Of a DNA stretch of 64,000 nt, positions 33,750 to 43,894 are shown one piece after another (position 1 is the stretch's first letter; each line of letters opens with the position of its first letter). This DNA is from Paenibacillus etheri. GTDB lineage: Bacteria; Bacillota; Bacilli; Paenibacillales; Paenibacillaceae. Location: assembly GCF_001012825.1 (NCBI RefSeq), contig NZ_LCZJ02000026.1, positions 284,761 to 348,760 on the forward strand, given 5' to 3'. Made by a program: the position numbers and the translations under genes. The notes below the pieces were generated by a model. That model was not told the origin of the DNA. It did no database searches and worked only from the letters and a program-made list of their open reading frames with translations.

Positions 33750-35321
33750 TTATTTAAACACGGGCTCTTTGAATTGGGTTAGTTTTGCTGCGGAATCTTT
33801 CTCTACATCTGCGTGTAGACTGTTGCCATGGGCATCCATTGTAACAATAGCAGCGAAACCATCCACATCCAAATGCCACATTGCCTCAGGAATGCCAAAT
33901 TCCATGAAATCAACAGCATTTACTTTTTTGATGCATTCCGCATAATACTGCGCAGCTCCACCAATCGCATTGAGATATACACCCCCGTGTTCCTGAAGGG
34001 CTTTTAACGTTTTCGGACCCATTCCACCTTTTCCGATGACGGCACGAATTCCAAACTTTTTAATAATATCGCCTTGATAAGGCTCTTCACGGATACTCGT
34101 AGTCGGACCTGCTGCTTTCACATGCCAGCCTTCCTCATCCTTCATCATTACAGGACCACAGTGATAGATTACAGCACCGTCCAAATCCACCGGAGCATCA
34201 TGATCCATTAGATATTTATGCAGTGCGTCACGACCCGTATGCATTTCACCGGATAAAATAACTACATCTCCAACTCGCAGACTCCGGATATCCTCTTCAC
34301 TAATCGGCGTGGTTAGGCGTACTTCGCGAGATCCAGTAGCTGCATTGTTGTTTTCACCTGCACTTGCAACTTCTGGTTCCGATGCCTGGTCCCTTCCATC
34401 ATCCACCGAAATCCCTGTACCACTCTCGTACAACCAGTCCTCTATATTGCCCGTTAACGGATCAACCAGCACGCCTTGGCGGCGGAACGCCCAACAGTTA
34501 TAGGCAACAGATACGAAAAAGCTGGCTGGCAGACGATTCATAACGCCGATCTTACAACCAAGCAGCGATACTTCCCCGCCAAAGCCCATCGTTCCTATGC
34601 CCAGCTTATTAGCATTCTCCATGATGTAGTCTTCCAGCTTGCTGAGATCCTCTATTGGATTAACATCCTCCACTTTGCGGAATAGCTGCTTTTTAGCCAG
34701 CTCGTAGCCAGTCGTGCGGTCTCCGCCGATCCCAACGCCAATAAAACCAGCGCTACAGCCTTGCCCTTGTGCCTGATAAACGGCATGTAGAATGCATTTT
34801 CGGATTCCGTCCAGATCACGACCTGCTTTGCCCAATCCTTCTAATTCCGCTGGAAGGCTGTATTGAATATTTTTATTCTCACAGCCTCCACCCTTCAGAA
34901 TAAGTCTAACGTCTATTTTATCCTCTTCCCATTGTTCAAAATGAATGACTGGTGTACCTGCTCCCAAATTATCTCCGCTGTTCTCACCTGTCAATGAATC
35001 TACAGAATTGGGACGAAGCTTACCATTCTTGGTCGCCCGTACGATGGCGTTATGAATATCTTTTTTCATCTCAATCTGATTGATTCCCACAGGCGTGTGA
35101 ATAATAAATGTAGGCATTCCCGTATCCTGACAGATCGGTGACACTTGCTGCTCAGCCATTCCGATATTTTGGGCAATCGTAGTTAAAGCAAGACCTGACC
35201 GGGTAGCTCTGTCCTCTAGCGCGCGCCCCTTGGCAACTGCCCGGCGTACATCACCCGGCAAGTTCGTGGACGTCTCTACAATTAGATTATAAATGCTGTC
35301 TTCAAAATGCTGCATATTCAT
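33750..35321 (-). CDS. fumA: Class I fumarate hydratase (iron-sulfur)
   Basis: Oxygen-sensitive [4Fe-4S] enzyme that converts fumarate to malate, 523 residues, with both FumA domains fused. The N-terminal alpha domain carries cysteines at SPICQDTGMP, KGGGCENKN and VAYNCWAFRRQG that should hold the cluster. The C-terminal beta domain has GEMHTGRDALHKY and KGGMGPKTL. The linker between them (near residues 305-330) is rich in Glu, Ala and Asn and looks variable. Alternative activity on tartrate exists in the family. It starts at ATG 35321 after GAGAGGAG. Confidence 0.88.
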   Translation of the reverse strand: MNMQHFEDSIYNLIVETSTNLPGDVRRAVAKGRALEDRATRSGLALTTIAQNIGMAEQQVSPICQDTGMPTFIIHTPVGINQIEMKKDIHNAIVRATKNGKLRPNSVDSLTGENSGDNLGAGTPVIHFEQWEEDKIDVRLILKGGGCENKNIQYSLPAELEGLGKAGRDLDGIRKCILHAVYQAQGQGCSAGFIGVGIGGDRTTGYELAKKQLFRKVEDVNPIEDLSKLEDYIMENANKLGIGTMGFGGEVSLLGCKIGVMNRLPASFFVSVAYNCWAFRRQGVLVDPLTGNIEDWLYESGTGISVDDGRDQASEPEVASAGENNNAATGSREVRLTTPISEEDIRSLRVGDVVILSGEMHTGRDALHKYLMDHDAPVDLDGAVIYHCGPVMMKDEEGWHVKAAGPTTSIREEPYQGDIIKKFGIRAVIGKGGMGPKTLKALQEHGGVYLNAIGGAAQYYAECIKKVNAVDFMEFGIPEAMWHLDVDGFAAIVTMDAHGNSLHADVEKDSAAKLTQFKEPVFK

Positions 35322-35417
35322 TCAAGCTCCTCTCAGCAGATCCAGATTATCTAAAGTCTGATACAATTAGTATAATAATATCATACCTAGCACCGCATGA
35401 AAGGGGTTACTTTAAAA

Positions 35418-36023
35418 TTGAACTACCATTTTTCCGCCTATTTATATCGGCTTCAATATATTCAGCGCTGGAGCCTTATGCGCAGCACCGCACCCGAGAA
35501 CGTTGCTGAGCATTCTTTTCATGTTGCCCTACTCACACATATGCTATGTTCCATTGGTAATGTTCATTATGGACGTACATTAAACGCCGAAAGAGCAGCA
35601 ACTATGGCTCTGTTTCATGATGCCAGCGAAGTGTTCACAGGTGACATTGCCACACCAGTGAAATATAATAACCCTCGCCTACTTACCAGCTTCCGCGAAA
35701 TGGAAAGAATTGCTGCGGAACGCTTGACCGGTATGATTCCTCCCGAGCTTCAGGGCATTTACACGCAGCTCATGCAGCCGGAAGACAGCTCTCCCGAGTC
35801 GGAAGACGTCCTGCTTCATAGCTACGTTAAGGCAGCTGATCGACTGGATGCCTACTTAAAATGTGTGTGGGAGGTTGCTGCGGGCAACCGTGAATTCGCA
35901 GCGGCGAAAGAGCAAACAGCTGCGAAGCTACGCGGACTCGGCTTACAGGAAGTAGATTATTTCCTCACTCATATGGCTCCGAGCTTTGAAATGTCGCTCG
36001 ATGAACTCTCTGCCGGAAACTAA
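35418..36023 (+). CDS. yfbR: HD-domain 5'-deoxynucleotidase, YfbR-like
   Basis: Hydrolase of about 201 residues removing phosphate from deoxynucleoside 5'-monophosphates. The HD motifs are ENVAEHSFHVALLTH (first His), ALFHDASEVFTGDIATPVKY (His-Asp pair plus the specificity region) and VKAADRLDAYLK (last Asp). The frame opens at ATG 35397, which has no ribosome site; AAAGGGG upstream favours the TTG at 35418, giving the usual family start and length. It is a single plus-strand gene with a shared terminator. Confidence 0.85.
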   Translation: MNYHFSAYLYRLQYIQRWSLMRSTAPENVAEHSFHVALLTHMLCSIGNVHYGRTLNAERAATMALFHDASEVFTGDIATPVKYNNPRLLTSFREMERIAAERLTGMIPPELQGIYTQLMQPEDSSPESEDVLLHSYVKAADRLDAYLKCVWEVAAGNREFAAAKEQTAAKLRGLGLQEVDYFLTHMAPSFEMSLDELSAGN

Positions 36024-36039
36024 ATCCCAAGATCAATAC

Positions 36040-36078
36040 AAAAAGCTCTAATTCGCTAATCCTGAATTAGAGCTTTTT
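36040..36078. terminator. Bidirectional terminator between yfbR and SDR genes
   Basis: Fifteen-base perfect stem AAAAAGCTCTAATTC/GAATTAGAGCTTTTT with a nine-base loop, giving T runs on both strands. Confidence 0.9.
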
Positions 36079-36096
36079 ATATAAAGATCTAGGTTT

Positions 36097-36966
36097 CTAC
36101 CCGTTTACGACCTCGCCACCATTTACATGAATAATCTGACCGGTCACATAGCTCGAATCGTCAGAGGCTAGATACACAAAAGCTGGAGCCACTTCCTCCG
36201 GCTGTCCCGGTCGCTTCATGGGCTGCGTCCCACCGAACTCACTAACCTGCTTCGCATCAATAGTAGATGGAATAAGCGGTGTCCAGATTGGACCCGGAGC
36301 AACACCGTTTACCCGAATTCCTTGCTCCGCCAAATTCGTAGATAAGGAACGCGTGAAGCTCAGAATGGCTCCTTTCGTTGACGAATAGTCCAGCAATTGT
36401 GGACTACCACGATAAGCGGTAATCGATGTCGTATTAATGATAGCAGATCCTGCTTTTAGATGAGGCATAGCTGCTTTGGTCAAATAAAACATCGCAAAAA
36501 TATTCGTACGAAATGTACGCTCTAGCTGCTCAGACTTAATATCCTCGATCTTAGCTTGTGGATGTTGCTCCGCCGCGTTATTGATGAGAATATCCAGTTT
36601 CCCGAGGCCCTCTACCGTCTGTTTAATAAGATCTTTACAGAAAGATTCCTCACCAATGTCACCAGGAATAAGAATACATTTTCGACCTTCCTGTTCTACC
36701 TGACGTTTAGTCTCCTCTGCATCAGAGTGCTCATTCAAATATGAAATGACTACATCAGCACCTTCTTTTGCATAAAGAACAGCAACTGCCCGCCCGATAC
36801 CGCTGTCTCCTCCGGTAATAAGCGCCGCCTTATCTTGCAATTTACCTGCTGCCTTATAATTAGCTGGCTCATATTTGGGCAACGGCTTCATTTCACTTTC
36901 AATTCCTGGCTGATGATGCTGTTCTTGCGGGGGTAAGGTTTTCGTAGCTTGCTTGTCGTTTGACAT
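36097..36966 (-). CDS. Short-chain dehydrogenase, YhdF/YdaD-like
   Basis: SDR oxidoreductase of 289 residues with a 40-residue polar extension before the Rossmann fold (TKTLPPQEQHHQPGIESEMK). Cofactor motif ALITGGDSGIGRAVAV, LINNAAEQHP, catalytic Ser in TTSITAYRG and YxxxK in DYSSTKGAILSF. The extended N-terminus places it with general-stress SDRs such as YdaD and YhdF of B. subtilis. Substrate and stress role are inferred from relatives. Confidence 0.88.
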   Translation of the reverse strand: MSNDKQATKTLPPQEQHHQPGIESEMKPLPKYEPANYKAAGKLQDKAALITGGDSGIGRAVAVLYAKEGADVVISYLNEHSDAEETKRQVEQEGRKCILIPGDIGEESFCKDLIKQTVEGLGKLDILINNAAEQHPQAKIEDIKSEQLERTFRTNIFAMFYLTKAAMPHLKAGSAIINTTSITAYRGSPQLLDYSSTKGAILSFTRSLSTNLAEQGIRVNGVAPGPIWTPLIPSTIDAKQVSEFGGTQPMKRPGQPEEVAPAFVYLASDDSSYVTGQIIHVNGGEVVNG

Positions 36967-37131
36967 AATCCTTGCTCCTCTCGTTAAGTAATTGATAGTT
37001 AACTGATCGTCTTAGGATGGCTCAAGCGTATACGTTTATACACCGGCTTTATCATTTTTTAAAATTGCTGTATGAAAAGTTACTTACCACAATGCAGGTA
37101 GAATCAAACAATCCGAAGTTTTTTTGAACAC

Positions 37132-37160
37132 AAAAAACCCGCCTCCATTAGGGAAGCGGG
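37132..37160 (-). terminator. Terminator of the 142-residue membrane protein gene
   Basis: Minus-strand stem CCCGC-TT-CC / GG-AG-GCGGG followed by TTTTTTG. Confidence 0.75.
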
Positions 37161-37176
37161 CTCATAGTGGTACAGA

Positions 37177-37605
37177 TTAAATAATGTCGTTAAATACCAT
37201 GAAGAATACCATAAGCAGCAATGACACGGACAGCAGCGCACTAAGCGTACGCAATTTGCCTGTTTCTGCTTTAACATCACGGTTCTCACGAATTCCAGCA
37301 GCAGCAAGACGCAGAGGCTTGCTCATAATACCACCAAGCGCAAACATTGCTAGCAACAATACAACGATAATGATCATCCATGCTACAGAATATTCACCCT
37401 TTGTCATCATGTAACCACCTGTAAGTAGTTGGATAACCAAACCGTACTGTGCAAAGCGGTTAAATCCAGTAACTGCACTTAGCGTACCTTCTTTAGCTGC
37501 AGGCGACAATTTTTCAGCACGACCGATAATGAAAGGCAGTACAAGGTAAAATCCTAGTGCCAGCGTCCCGATCATATGTAAGAAAAACAAAACGTTCCAA
37601 TCCAT
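37177..37605 (-). CDS. Conserved membrane protein with four helices
   Basis: Integral membrane protein of 142 residues with four predicted helices (about residues 5-25, 48-66, 72-92 and 120-140) and a short charged loop (RENRDVKAETGKLR). The start MDWNVLFFLHMIG follows GGAGGAG. I do not recognise a family with certainty; it is reminiscent of small DUF2269/CopD-like membrane proteins. It is a single-gene unit with its own terminator between the SDR gene and mdh. Confidence 0.75.
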   Translation of the reverse strand: MDWNVLFFLHMIGTLALGFYLVLPFIIGRAEKLSPAAKEGTLSAVTGFNRFAQYGLVIQLLTGGYMMTKGEYSVAWMIIIVVLLLAMFALGGIMSKPLRLAAAGIRENRDVKAETGKLRTLSALLSVSLLLMVFFMVFNDII

Positions 37606-37719
37606 ATCATATCTCCTCCAATTTAACTGTGATAATAGTTACATTCAATTATACCCATAATAATGAAATAAGAAAAGCAACATTGGTGTCCATTCTTTGA
37701 AGTTGTTGATAATAAAAGA

Positions 37720-37756
37720 GAGAGTCCTTAAGCCACTTCACGGCCTCCGGACCCTC
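37720..37756 (-). terminator. Terminator after mdh
   Basis: Minus-strand stem GAGGGTCC / GGACTCTC (one mismatch) with a GC-rich loop that can itself pair, followed by TCTTTTATTA. It closes the citZ-icd-mdh cluster. Confidence 0.65.
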
Positions 37757-37775
37757 CCGTTACATTTGACACCAT

Positions 37776-38717
37776 CTACTTAGATAATATAGCTGTTACG
37801 CCACGTACGGACTCAGCGGACTTATCCAAAGCCGCTTTCTCCTCCGCCGTAAGCTCCAGTTCAAAGATTTTCTCAATCCCATTCGCACCAAGAAGAGCTG
37901 GAACGCCCAGAAACAGATTATCATAACCATATTCGCCTTCAAGCAAGGCAATAACCGGAATGATCCGTTTCTTATCCTTCAAGATCGCTTCCGTCATCTG
38001 AACTAAAGAGGCTGCAGGAGCATAATATGCACTACCATTTCCTAAAAGATCAACGATTTCCCCGCCACCCACACGTGTACGCTTCACAATCTCCTCGATA
38101 CGATCCACAGGAATCAATGTATCGATTGGAATGCCACCAACACTAGAATAACGTACGAGCGGTACCATATCATTGCCGTGTCCGCCTATTACGAAACCAC
38201 GTACATCTTCAACGGATACGTTCAGCTCTTGTGCAATGAATGTGCAGTAACGGGCTGTATCCAGCACGCCGGATTGTCCGATTACGCGATTCTTAGGAAA
38301 GCCTAGCGCTTCAAAAGCTGCATAAGTCATCGCATCTACCGGATTACTCAAAATAATTACGATAGATTCAGGCGCTACATGTCTTACGTTCTCGCATACC
38401 GACTTCACAATCCCTGCATTGATATTCACAAGATCGTCGCGGCTCATCCCAGGTTTACGGGCAATCCCTGCAGTGATAATTACAATATCAGAATCTACAG
38501 CATCTTCATAACTTGAGGTCCCTATAATATGACTGTCGAATCTCTGCACAGGACCTGCTTCTTGCATGTCAAGCGCCTTCCCCTTGGTCGGGTTCTCCAT
38601 TTGTGGAATATCGAGCAGCACAACGTCACCAAGTTCCTTTTGGGCTAACATAAGAGCTGTAGTAGCGCCGGTAAAACCGGCGCCTACCACTGTAATTTTA
38701 TAACGCTTGATTGCCAC
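37776..38717 (-). CDS. mdh: Malate dehydrogenase (LDH-like type)
   Basis: NAD-dependent oxidation of malate to oxaloacetate, 313 residues. The Rossmann motif [17 protein letters not shown], the substrate arginines in [17 protein letters not shown] and the catalytic His region [16 protein letters not shown] are intact. It starts with a GTG after AGGAGG. It is the last gene of citZ-icd-mdh, the classic Bacillales TCA cluster. Confidence 0.96.
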   Translation of the reverse strand: MAIKRYKITVVGAGFTGATTALMLAQKELGDVVLLDIPQMENPTKGKALDMQEAGPVQRFDSHIIGTSSYEDAVDSDIVIITAGIARKPGMSRDDLVNINAGIVKSVCENVRHVAPESIVIILSNPVDAMTYAAFEALGFPKNRVIGQSGVLDTARYCTFIAQELNVSVEDVRGFVIGGHGNDMVPLVRYSSVGGIPIDTLIPVDRIEEIVKRTRVGGGEIVDLLGNGSAYYAPAASLVQMTEAILKDKKRIIPVIALLEGEYGYDNLFLGVPALLGANGIEKIFELELTAEEKAALDKSAESVRGVTAILSK

Positions 38718-38773
38718 AGATTCGCCTCCTAGAAATGATAAAGGTAAGGCTAATGTTATCTGGAAAATCTAAC

Positions 38774-40069
38774 CTATAGGTGGTTAATAATTTCGTCTGC
38801 AAATGCGGAGCATTTCAGCTCAGTTGCACCTTCCATCAGACGAGCAAAGTCATAAGTCACGGTCTTATTGTTAATAGCAGTTTCCATACCTTTATAAATC
38901 AGGTCCGCTGCTTCCTGCCAGCCCAAGTGCTCCAAGAGCATTACGCCAGACAGAATGACAGAACCAGGATTCACAACGTCTTTATCTGCATATTTAGGAG
39001 CTGTACCATGGGTAGCTTCAAAGATGGCGTGGCCAGTAATGTAGTTAATGTTCGCTCCAGGAGCGATGCCGATGCCGCCGATTTGTGCAGCCAGTGCGTC
39101 GGACAGGTAATCCCCGTTCAGGTTCAACGTAGCAATAACATCGAAATCAGTTGGACGAGTCAGAACTTGTTGAAGTGCGATATCCGCAATAGCATCCTTG
39201 ATAATGATTTTGCCAGCAGCTTCAGCATCCTTCTGAGCAGCATTAGCAGCAGCCTCACCATCACGTTCCTTAATCACATCATATTGACTCCAAGTGAAGA
39301 CCTTATCTCCGAACTCTTGCTCAGCTACTTCATAACCCCAGTTTTTGAAGGCACCTTCAGTGAACTTCATGATGTTTCCTTTGTGAACTAGTGTTACGCT
39401 CTTACGTCCGTGCTTGATCGCATATTCAATTGCAGCGCGTACCAAGCGTTTCGAACCTTCGGAGGATACCGGTTTGATACCAATACCAGAAGTTTCAGGG
39501 AAACGGATTTTGTTAACACCCATCTCTTTTTGCAGGAATTCGATTACTTTCTTCACTTCATCAGAGCCTTCTTGATATTCAATCCCTGCATAAATATCTT
39601 CCGTATTCTCACGGAAAATAACCATATCCACCAGCTCAGGACGTTTAACAGGGGAAGGAACACCTTGGAAATAACGAACTGGACGCAGACAAACGTACAA
39701 ATCCAATTCTTGACGCAAGGCTACATTCAACGAACGAATACCGCCTCCGATTGGAGTAGTGAGTGGTCCCTTGATCGCCACAAAATATTCGCGGATAGCT
39801 TCGAGCGTATCATTTGGCAGCCATTCACCATATGTATTGAAGGCTTTTTCGCCAGCAAATACTTCGTACCAAGCAATTTGCTTAGTGCCACCATAAGCTT
39901 TAGATACTGCTGCATCAAGTACGCGCTTGGAAGCTTTCCAAATATCACGGCCTGTGCCGTCACCCTCGATAAAAGGAATGATTGGATTATTGGGAACTTG
40001 TAGTTTTCCTTCTTTAATCGTGATTTGTTCGCCTTCTGTAGGTAGATCGAATTTTTCTAGTTTCAACAT
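38774..40069 (-). CDS. icd: Isocitrate dehydrogenase (NADP-type)
   Basis: Decarboxylates isocitrate to 2-oxoglutarate, 431 residues. The substrate loop [20 protein letters not shown] includes the serine that is phosphorylated in E. coli. [24 protein letters not shown] and the cofactor loop [18 protein letters not shown] are present. AGGAGGAAT precedes the ATG. It follows citZ by 152 bases. Confidence 0.96.
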   Translation of the reverse strand: MLKLEKFDLPTEGEQITIKEGKLQVPNNPIIPFIEGDGTGRDIWKASKRVLDAAVSKAYGGTKQIAWYEVFAGEKAFNTYGEWLPNDTLEAIREYFVAIKGPLTTPIGGGIRSLNVALRQELDLYVCLRPVRYFQGVPSPVKRPELVDMVIFRENTEDIYAGIEYQEGSDEVKKVIEFLQKEMGVNKIRFPETSGIGIKPVSSEGSKRLVRAAIEYAIKHGRKSVTLVHKGNIMKFTEGAFKNWGYEVAEQEFGDKVFTWSQYDVIKERDGEAAANAAQKDAEAAGKIIIKDAIADIALQQVLTRPTDFDVIATLNLNGDYLSDALAAQIGGIGIAPGANINYITGHAIFEATHGTAPKYADKDVVNPGSVILSGVMLLEHLGWQEAADLIYKGMETAINNKTVTYDFARLMEGATELKCSAFADEIINHL

Positions 40070-40197
40070 TTGAGTGTATTCCTCCTAAAGTTTTGTGGGA
40101 TTTAAATAGCATTGACAAGCATCGAACAAAACTCTCATCAAAATTAAAAGCAAAAATTTAAAACACTAATGCTAGGGTTCATTCTACTAAACTTTAG

Positions 40198-40218
40198 GAG
40201 CAGCCTGCAAGGCTGCTC
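40198..40218 (-). terminator. Small hairpin between citZ and icd
   Basis: Eight-base stem GAGCAGCC/GGCTGCTC right after the citZ stop, with no good T run following. It may trim or stabilise the citZ transcript rather than end it. Confidence 0.4.
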
Positions 40219-40220
40219 TT

Positions 40221-41333
40221 CTATCTTTCGTCTACTGGAACGTATTTCTGTTCAACCATCCCCGTGTATTCTGCACGTGGACGAATAATGCGGTTATCTG
40301 TATATTGCTCCAGAATATGCGCAGTCCAACCTGAAGTCCGGCTAATTGCAAAAATAGGAGTGAACAGCTCACGCTCTATCCCTAGCTGTGTATAAACAGA
40401 AGCCGAATAGAAATCAACATTCGGTCTTAATCCCTTTTGCCCCGTTATCAATTGTTCAATATTTACGGACATGTCGTACAGGGTAGTGTCATTTTTCATC
40501 GTGCCAAGCTCCAGTGACATCTTCATCAGATGCTTTGCACGTGGATCCCCATTCTTATATACCCGATGACCGAAGCCCATGATTTTCTCACGGTTATCCA
40601 GTTTCTTACGGATAAACGGTTCAACCGCTTCCAAACTTCCGATCTCCTCTAACATCTTCATAACAGCTTCATTCGCCCCACCGTGAAGCGGTCCTTTGAG
40701 CGCACCAATCGCGGAGGTAACCCCAGAATAGATATCGGATAATGTAGCAACCGTAACCCGGCCAGCAAAAGTCGAAGCATTCAGCTCATGGTCTGCATGA
40801 AGAACAAGTGCGGTATCAAGCGCTTTGACAGATACGCTGTCCGGCTCTTTTCCCCACAGCATATACAGGAAGTTCTCAGCAATAGAAACGCCTTCTTTTG
40901 GAGCCACTGGTTCAAGCCCTTTGCGAATACGCGACAGTGCCGCAACAATTGTTGGGAGTTGTGCCTGCAGTTTTACGGCCTTAATCTCGTTCGCTTCTCT
41001 GCTCATATCGTCAGCCGCTTCATCATAGAGAGCAAGGCTTGATACAGCCGACCGCAACGCTGCCATGGTGTTGGCGTCTTTTGGATAGAGCTTCATTTGC
41101 TCGATTACCTGCTCAGGAATCTGTGCAAAAGCACTAAGATCCCGCTTGAGCGCTTCCAGCTCTGGCACCGTCGGCAGACTGCCGAACCACAACAAATAAG
41201 CAGTTTCTTCGAAGGTAGCATGTTCTGCAAGTTCATCAATATCATAACCGCGGTAAGTGAGTACACCATCCACAATAGAGCTGATGGATGAAGTTGTTGC
41301 AACGATACCTTCCAAGCCTTTGGTAGCTGTCAT
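40221..41333 (-). CDS. citZ: Citrate synthase
   Basis: Condenses oxaloacetate and acetyl-CoA, 370 residues. Active-site regions GPLHGGANEAVMKML and IMGFGHRVYKNGDPRAKHL (His) and the late PNVDFYSA (Asp) are intact. The size fits Bacillales CitZ (about 370). The ATG at 41333 with GGAGAG upstream is used in place of the TTG or earlier start of the open frame. A sigma-A promoter lies about 150 bases upstream. CcpC and CcpA control is known for citZ in Bacillus; I could not find a clear CcpC site here. Confidence 0.96.
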   Translation of the reverse strand: MTATKGLEGIVATTSSISSIVDGVLTYRGYDIDELAEHATFEETAYLLWFGSLPTVPELEALKRDLSAFAQIPEQVIEQMKLYPKDANTMAALRSAVSSLALYDEAADDMSREANEIKAVKLQAQLPTIVAALSRIRKGLEPVAPKEGVSIAENFLYMLWGKEPDSVSVKALDTALVLHADHELNASTFAGRVTVATLSDIYSGVTSAIGALKGPLHGGANEAVMKMLEEIGSLEAVEPFIRKKLDNREKIMGFGHRVYKNGDPRAKHLMKMSLELGTMKNDTTLYDMSVNIEQLITGQKGLRPNVDFYSASVYTQLGIERELFTPIFAISRTSGWTAHILEQYTDNRIIRPRAEYTGMVEQKYVPVDER

Positions 41334-41483
41334 AGCATATCTCTCCTTTGCCAACAAGGTATAAAAACAATCTTAGTTCCATGAAAACATTTCCAATTTA
41401 AAGCATTAAAAAATCTAATAAGTACGTTTAAGGACTTCTCCGTCAGGAATGCTGTATGACCAACACGCTTCGTATCTTTATTC

Positions 41484-41512
41484 ATCATACTGGATTTTGT
41501 CGGTTATGTGAA
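41484..41512 (-). promoter_or_regulatory. Sigma-A promoter of citZ-icd-mdh
   Basis: On the minus strand TTCACA (41507-41512), a 17-base spacer and TATGAT (41484-41489), about 150 bases upstream of citZ. The long leader holds no other clear element that I could recognise. Confidence 0.6.
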
Positions 41513-41727
41513 CAATGTGAAAGCTTTGCAGCGCATCAAATGATTTTATCAGAGAGATAGAAAAAAACTTCTAAACCCCTGATTCACTTTTGCCATTTCA
41601 GTTTATAGATTGGTCCCATTCTAATATTTATCCCGCACTCTAGTCTTTAAATGGGTTCTATGAATATATATGAAGACGAGCTCTTATTCCCCTGTACATG
41701 CAGGAATGAAGAAGGTGTGGTCTCGGT

Positions 41728-42843
41728 ATGGATCGTTTGGTATTAAAAAGACTGCTGCGAGGCCTGTGGGTTGTTCTGGCTACTTCCATCCTCCTGCTGG
41801 CAATCTATCTATTACTTCCGCTGTTATACCCCCTATTGCTCGCTTGGCTGCTCGCATATATCATGCATCCATTGGTGCTTATTCTTAAAGGCTTTAAATT
41901 ACCAAGCTGGCTGGCGGTGTCGCTCGCTCTGCTATTTTATATAGGCGGAATTACACTAGTCCTGACCGCGATGATTACAAGACTCGTGAAAGAATTAATC
42001 GTCCTGCTGCAGACCTTAAATCTCCACACCGACCAATGGAAAGATCTCCTGATGTCCTTAAGCCAGAATGCAAGCATACAGAACATCATCAACCAGATTA
42101 ATCAATTCTACCGAGACAATCCTGACTATCATGCTACGATTGACAGCAATATCAGCAGAACAACGGAAACTGTAGGTTACGCAGTCACGCAAGTGGTCAC
42201 AGGATTTTTTAATGTAATATTGAAACTGATCTCCGCACTTCCTAGTATGGGTACAATTCTTATTGTGGTTGTCCTTGCTGCCTTTTTCATTAGTACGAGT
42301 TGGGAGCGGCATAATGATAAACTTACAGGCTGGCTACCCACAGCATTCCTAAAGCCTGTGTCAGATATCTGGAGGGATTTACGCAGAGCGCTCTCCGGTT
42401 ATCTTCGCGCTCAAGTTATCCTGATCTCCATCACAGCGATCATTGTTGTGATCGGGCTGTTGCTGCTGGGTGTGAAGTCTGCATTTGCTATCGGCTTAAT
42501 GATTGGCTTTGTGGATCTGCTGCCTTATCTCGGTGTGGGAATTGTGATGCTGCCTTGGGCGCTTTACTCTTATATGACGGACAATCTGGCACTGGGGATT
42601 GGACTATCCATTCTCTATGCCGTTATTCTCATTACCCGGCAGGTACTTGAGCCGAAGGTGCTCGCCAGCAGCATTGGACTTGATCCCCTTGCCATGTTGA
42701 TTGGCATGTTCGCAGGTCTGCAGTTGTTCGGTATGCTAGGGCTAATCATCGGTCCCGTTGTCCTAGTAGTCCTTGTTGCCTTTAACCGAGCGGGCGTATT
42801 CCGAGCTTTACACAGCTACATTGTTAGCGGCAGATTAAGATAG
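41728..42843 (+). CDS. ytvI: Sporulation integral membrane protein YtvI (AI-2E transporter family)
   Basis: Membrane protein of 371 residues with seven to eight helices in the AI-2E exporter/PerM pattern: two N-terminal helices, an extracellular stretch of about 80 residues, and a C-terminal bundle with the family signature LLGVKSAFAIGLMIGFVDLLPYLG. It is divergent from citZ, as ytvI often is in Bacillales. It is expressed in the mother cell in B. subtilis; the transported substrate is not established. Confidence 0.88.
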   Translation: MDRLVLKRLLRGLWVVLATSILLLAIYLLLPLLYPLLLAWLLAYIMHPLVLILKGFKLPSWLAVSLALLFYIGGITLVLTAMITRLVKELIVLLQTLNLHTDQWKDLLMSLSQNASIQNIINQINQFYRDNPDYHATIDSNISRTTETVGYAVTQVVTGFFNVILKLISALPSMGTILIVVVLAAFFISTSWERHNDKLTGWLPTAFLKPVSDIWRDLRRALSGYLRAQVILISITAIIVVIGLLLLGVKSAFAIGLMIGFVDLLPYLGVGIVMLPWALYSYMTDNLALGIGLSILYAVILITRQVLEPKVLASSIGLDPLAMLIGMFAGLQLFGMLGLIIGPVVLVVLVAFNRAGVFRALHSYIVSGRLR

Positions 42844-42871
42844 GAACCGATAATCATCGATTCGTAAAATA

Positions 42872-42912
42872 GTAAAAAGAGCGGGCCCTTCAGCAATGAC
42901 AGGGTCCGCTCT
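42872..42912 (-). terminator. Terminator of the fxsA operon
   Basis: Minus-strand stem AGAGCGGACCCT paired with AGGGCCCGCTCT, followed by TTTTTACT. It also lies just downstream of ytvI. Confidence 0.85.
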
Positions 42913-42933
42913 GTTATTGTTGTGAACAGGATA

Positions 42934-43332
42934 CTAACGACGGTAAAAGGTGAAGGTGCCATTCTTCATCTTCTTCTCAATCCACTTCAGCAAAAATATA
43001 CGGTACAAAGGCCGAGTCAATGGAAATACTAGCGTGAACCCGACAATATCAGTTACAAAACCCGGCAATATCAGTAGCAATCCTCCGAAAAAAATACATA
43101 AACCATCCAGCATCGTCCGACCAGGAACGCGGCCCTCCTGCATATGTGTTCTGCTGTCCTGCAGCACTTTCTTACCTTCAAATCGCATCATTAGTAGACC
43201 GATTACCGAAGTGGTCAGCATAAGCAGCAGCGTTTTAAATGCTCCAAGTTGATCTGCCACATAGATAAAACCGAATAATTCCACAGCAGGAATAATAAAT
43301 AGTCCAGCCCATAACCATTTGCTTCTAATCAT
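42934..43332 (-). CDS. fxsA: FxsA family membrane protein
   Basis: Membrane protein of 132 residues with helices near residues 6-24, 27-46 and 75-98. The family motif GLLMMRFEGKKVLQDSRTHMQEGRV is split across the cytoplasmic loop, and GGLLLILPGFVTDIVGF follows. FxsA was found as an exclusion-suppressor of phage T7 in E. coli; its normal function is not clear. The ATG overlaps the upstream thioesterase stop (ATGA). Confidence 0.88.
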   Translation of the reverse strand: MIRSKWLWAGLFIIPAVELFGFIYVADQLGAFKTLLLMLTTSVIGLLMMRFEGKKVLQDSRTHMQEGRVPGRTMLDGLCIFFGGLLLILPGFVTDIVGFTLVFPLTRPLYRIFLLKWIEKKMKNGTFTFYRR

Positions 43333-43856
43333 ACTGAACTCCCTTCTTCCCGCAGCGCCTCTTGTATTGCGTGAAAGAGCTCTGGAAGGGCTCGATCCAG
43401 TCTAGCTGGCCTCCATTCCTGGTTCACCCAAACATGACTTGTCGTGCCGGTAACCAGCAGTTCTCCAGGTGGATCCATCGAGCGCAACTCCCCTAGAGTA
43501 GCCACTAAATCTTCTGAATTTCTGCCTTCTTCTTCCGAAAGCCTACGCACTTGATATTCAAATACGACTCTTAACGCTGAGAAGGTAGTCATTCGCGCAT
43601 ACACGGAGATAAGATCATCATATCGCGCCGGACTTTTAAATTGCAAATCTGCGGAGGTAACAGGAAGTAAGACGCCTTGTTTCTCAAGTTCGCGATAAGT
43701 AAAACCAACCTGGCGAAACATCTCCGTGCGACCAGACTCAAACCAGTTCAAATAATTCGCATGATAAACGACGCCCATCTGATCACTTTCCTGATATCGA
43801 ACACGCAGGGTCGACTTATACCATCGGCTGGGTAAGCCAGCTCGCTCTAATTTCAT
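43329..43856 (-). CDS. Hotdog-fold acyl-CoA thioesterase, YbgC-like
   Basis: Protein of 175 residues with the 4-hydroxybenzoyl-CoA thioesterase signature. The catalytic Asp is in RYQESDQMGVVYHANYLNWF, and the usual FESGRTEMFRQVG follows. It probably hydrolyses acyl-CoA thioesters, possibly in lipid turnover. The C-terminal 30 residues (ELFHAIQEALREEGSS) go beyond most relatives. AAGGAG precedes the ATG. It is in an operon with fxsA. Confidence 0.88.
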   Translation of the reverse strand: MKLERAGLPSRWYKSTLRVRYQESDQMGVVYHANYLNWFESGRTEMFRQVGFTYRELEKQGVLLPVTSADLQFKSPARYDDLISVYARMTTFSALRVVFEYQVRRLSEEEGRNSEDLVATLGELRSMDPPGELLVTGTTSHVWVNQEWRPARLDRALPELFHAIQEALREEGSSV

Positions 43857-43894
43857 CTAAAAATACTCCTTCCGGCATAGCAGCAGGGGAGCGT

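Noticed and set aside
38780-40003. Two long plus-strand ORFs opposite icd
   Set aside because: Antisense shadows of icd, whose motifs are complete; Cys/Phe-rich composition and no starts with ribosome sites.
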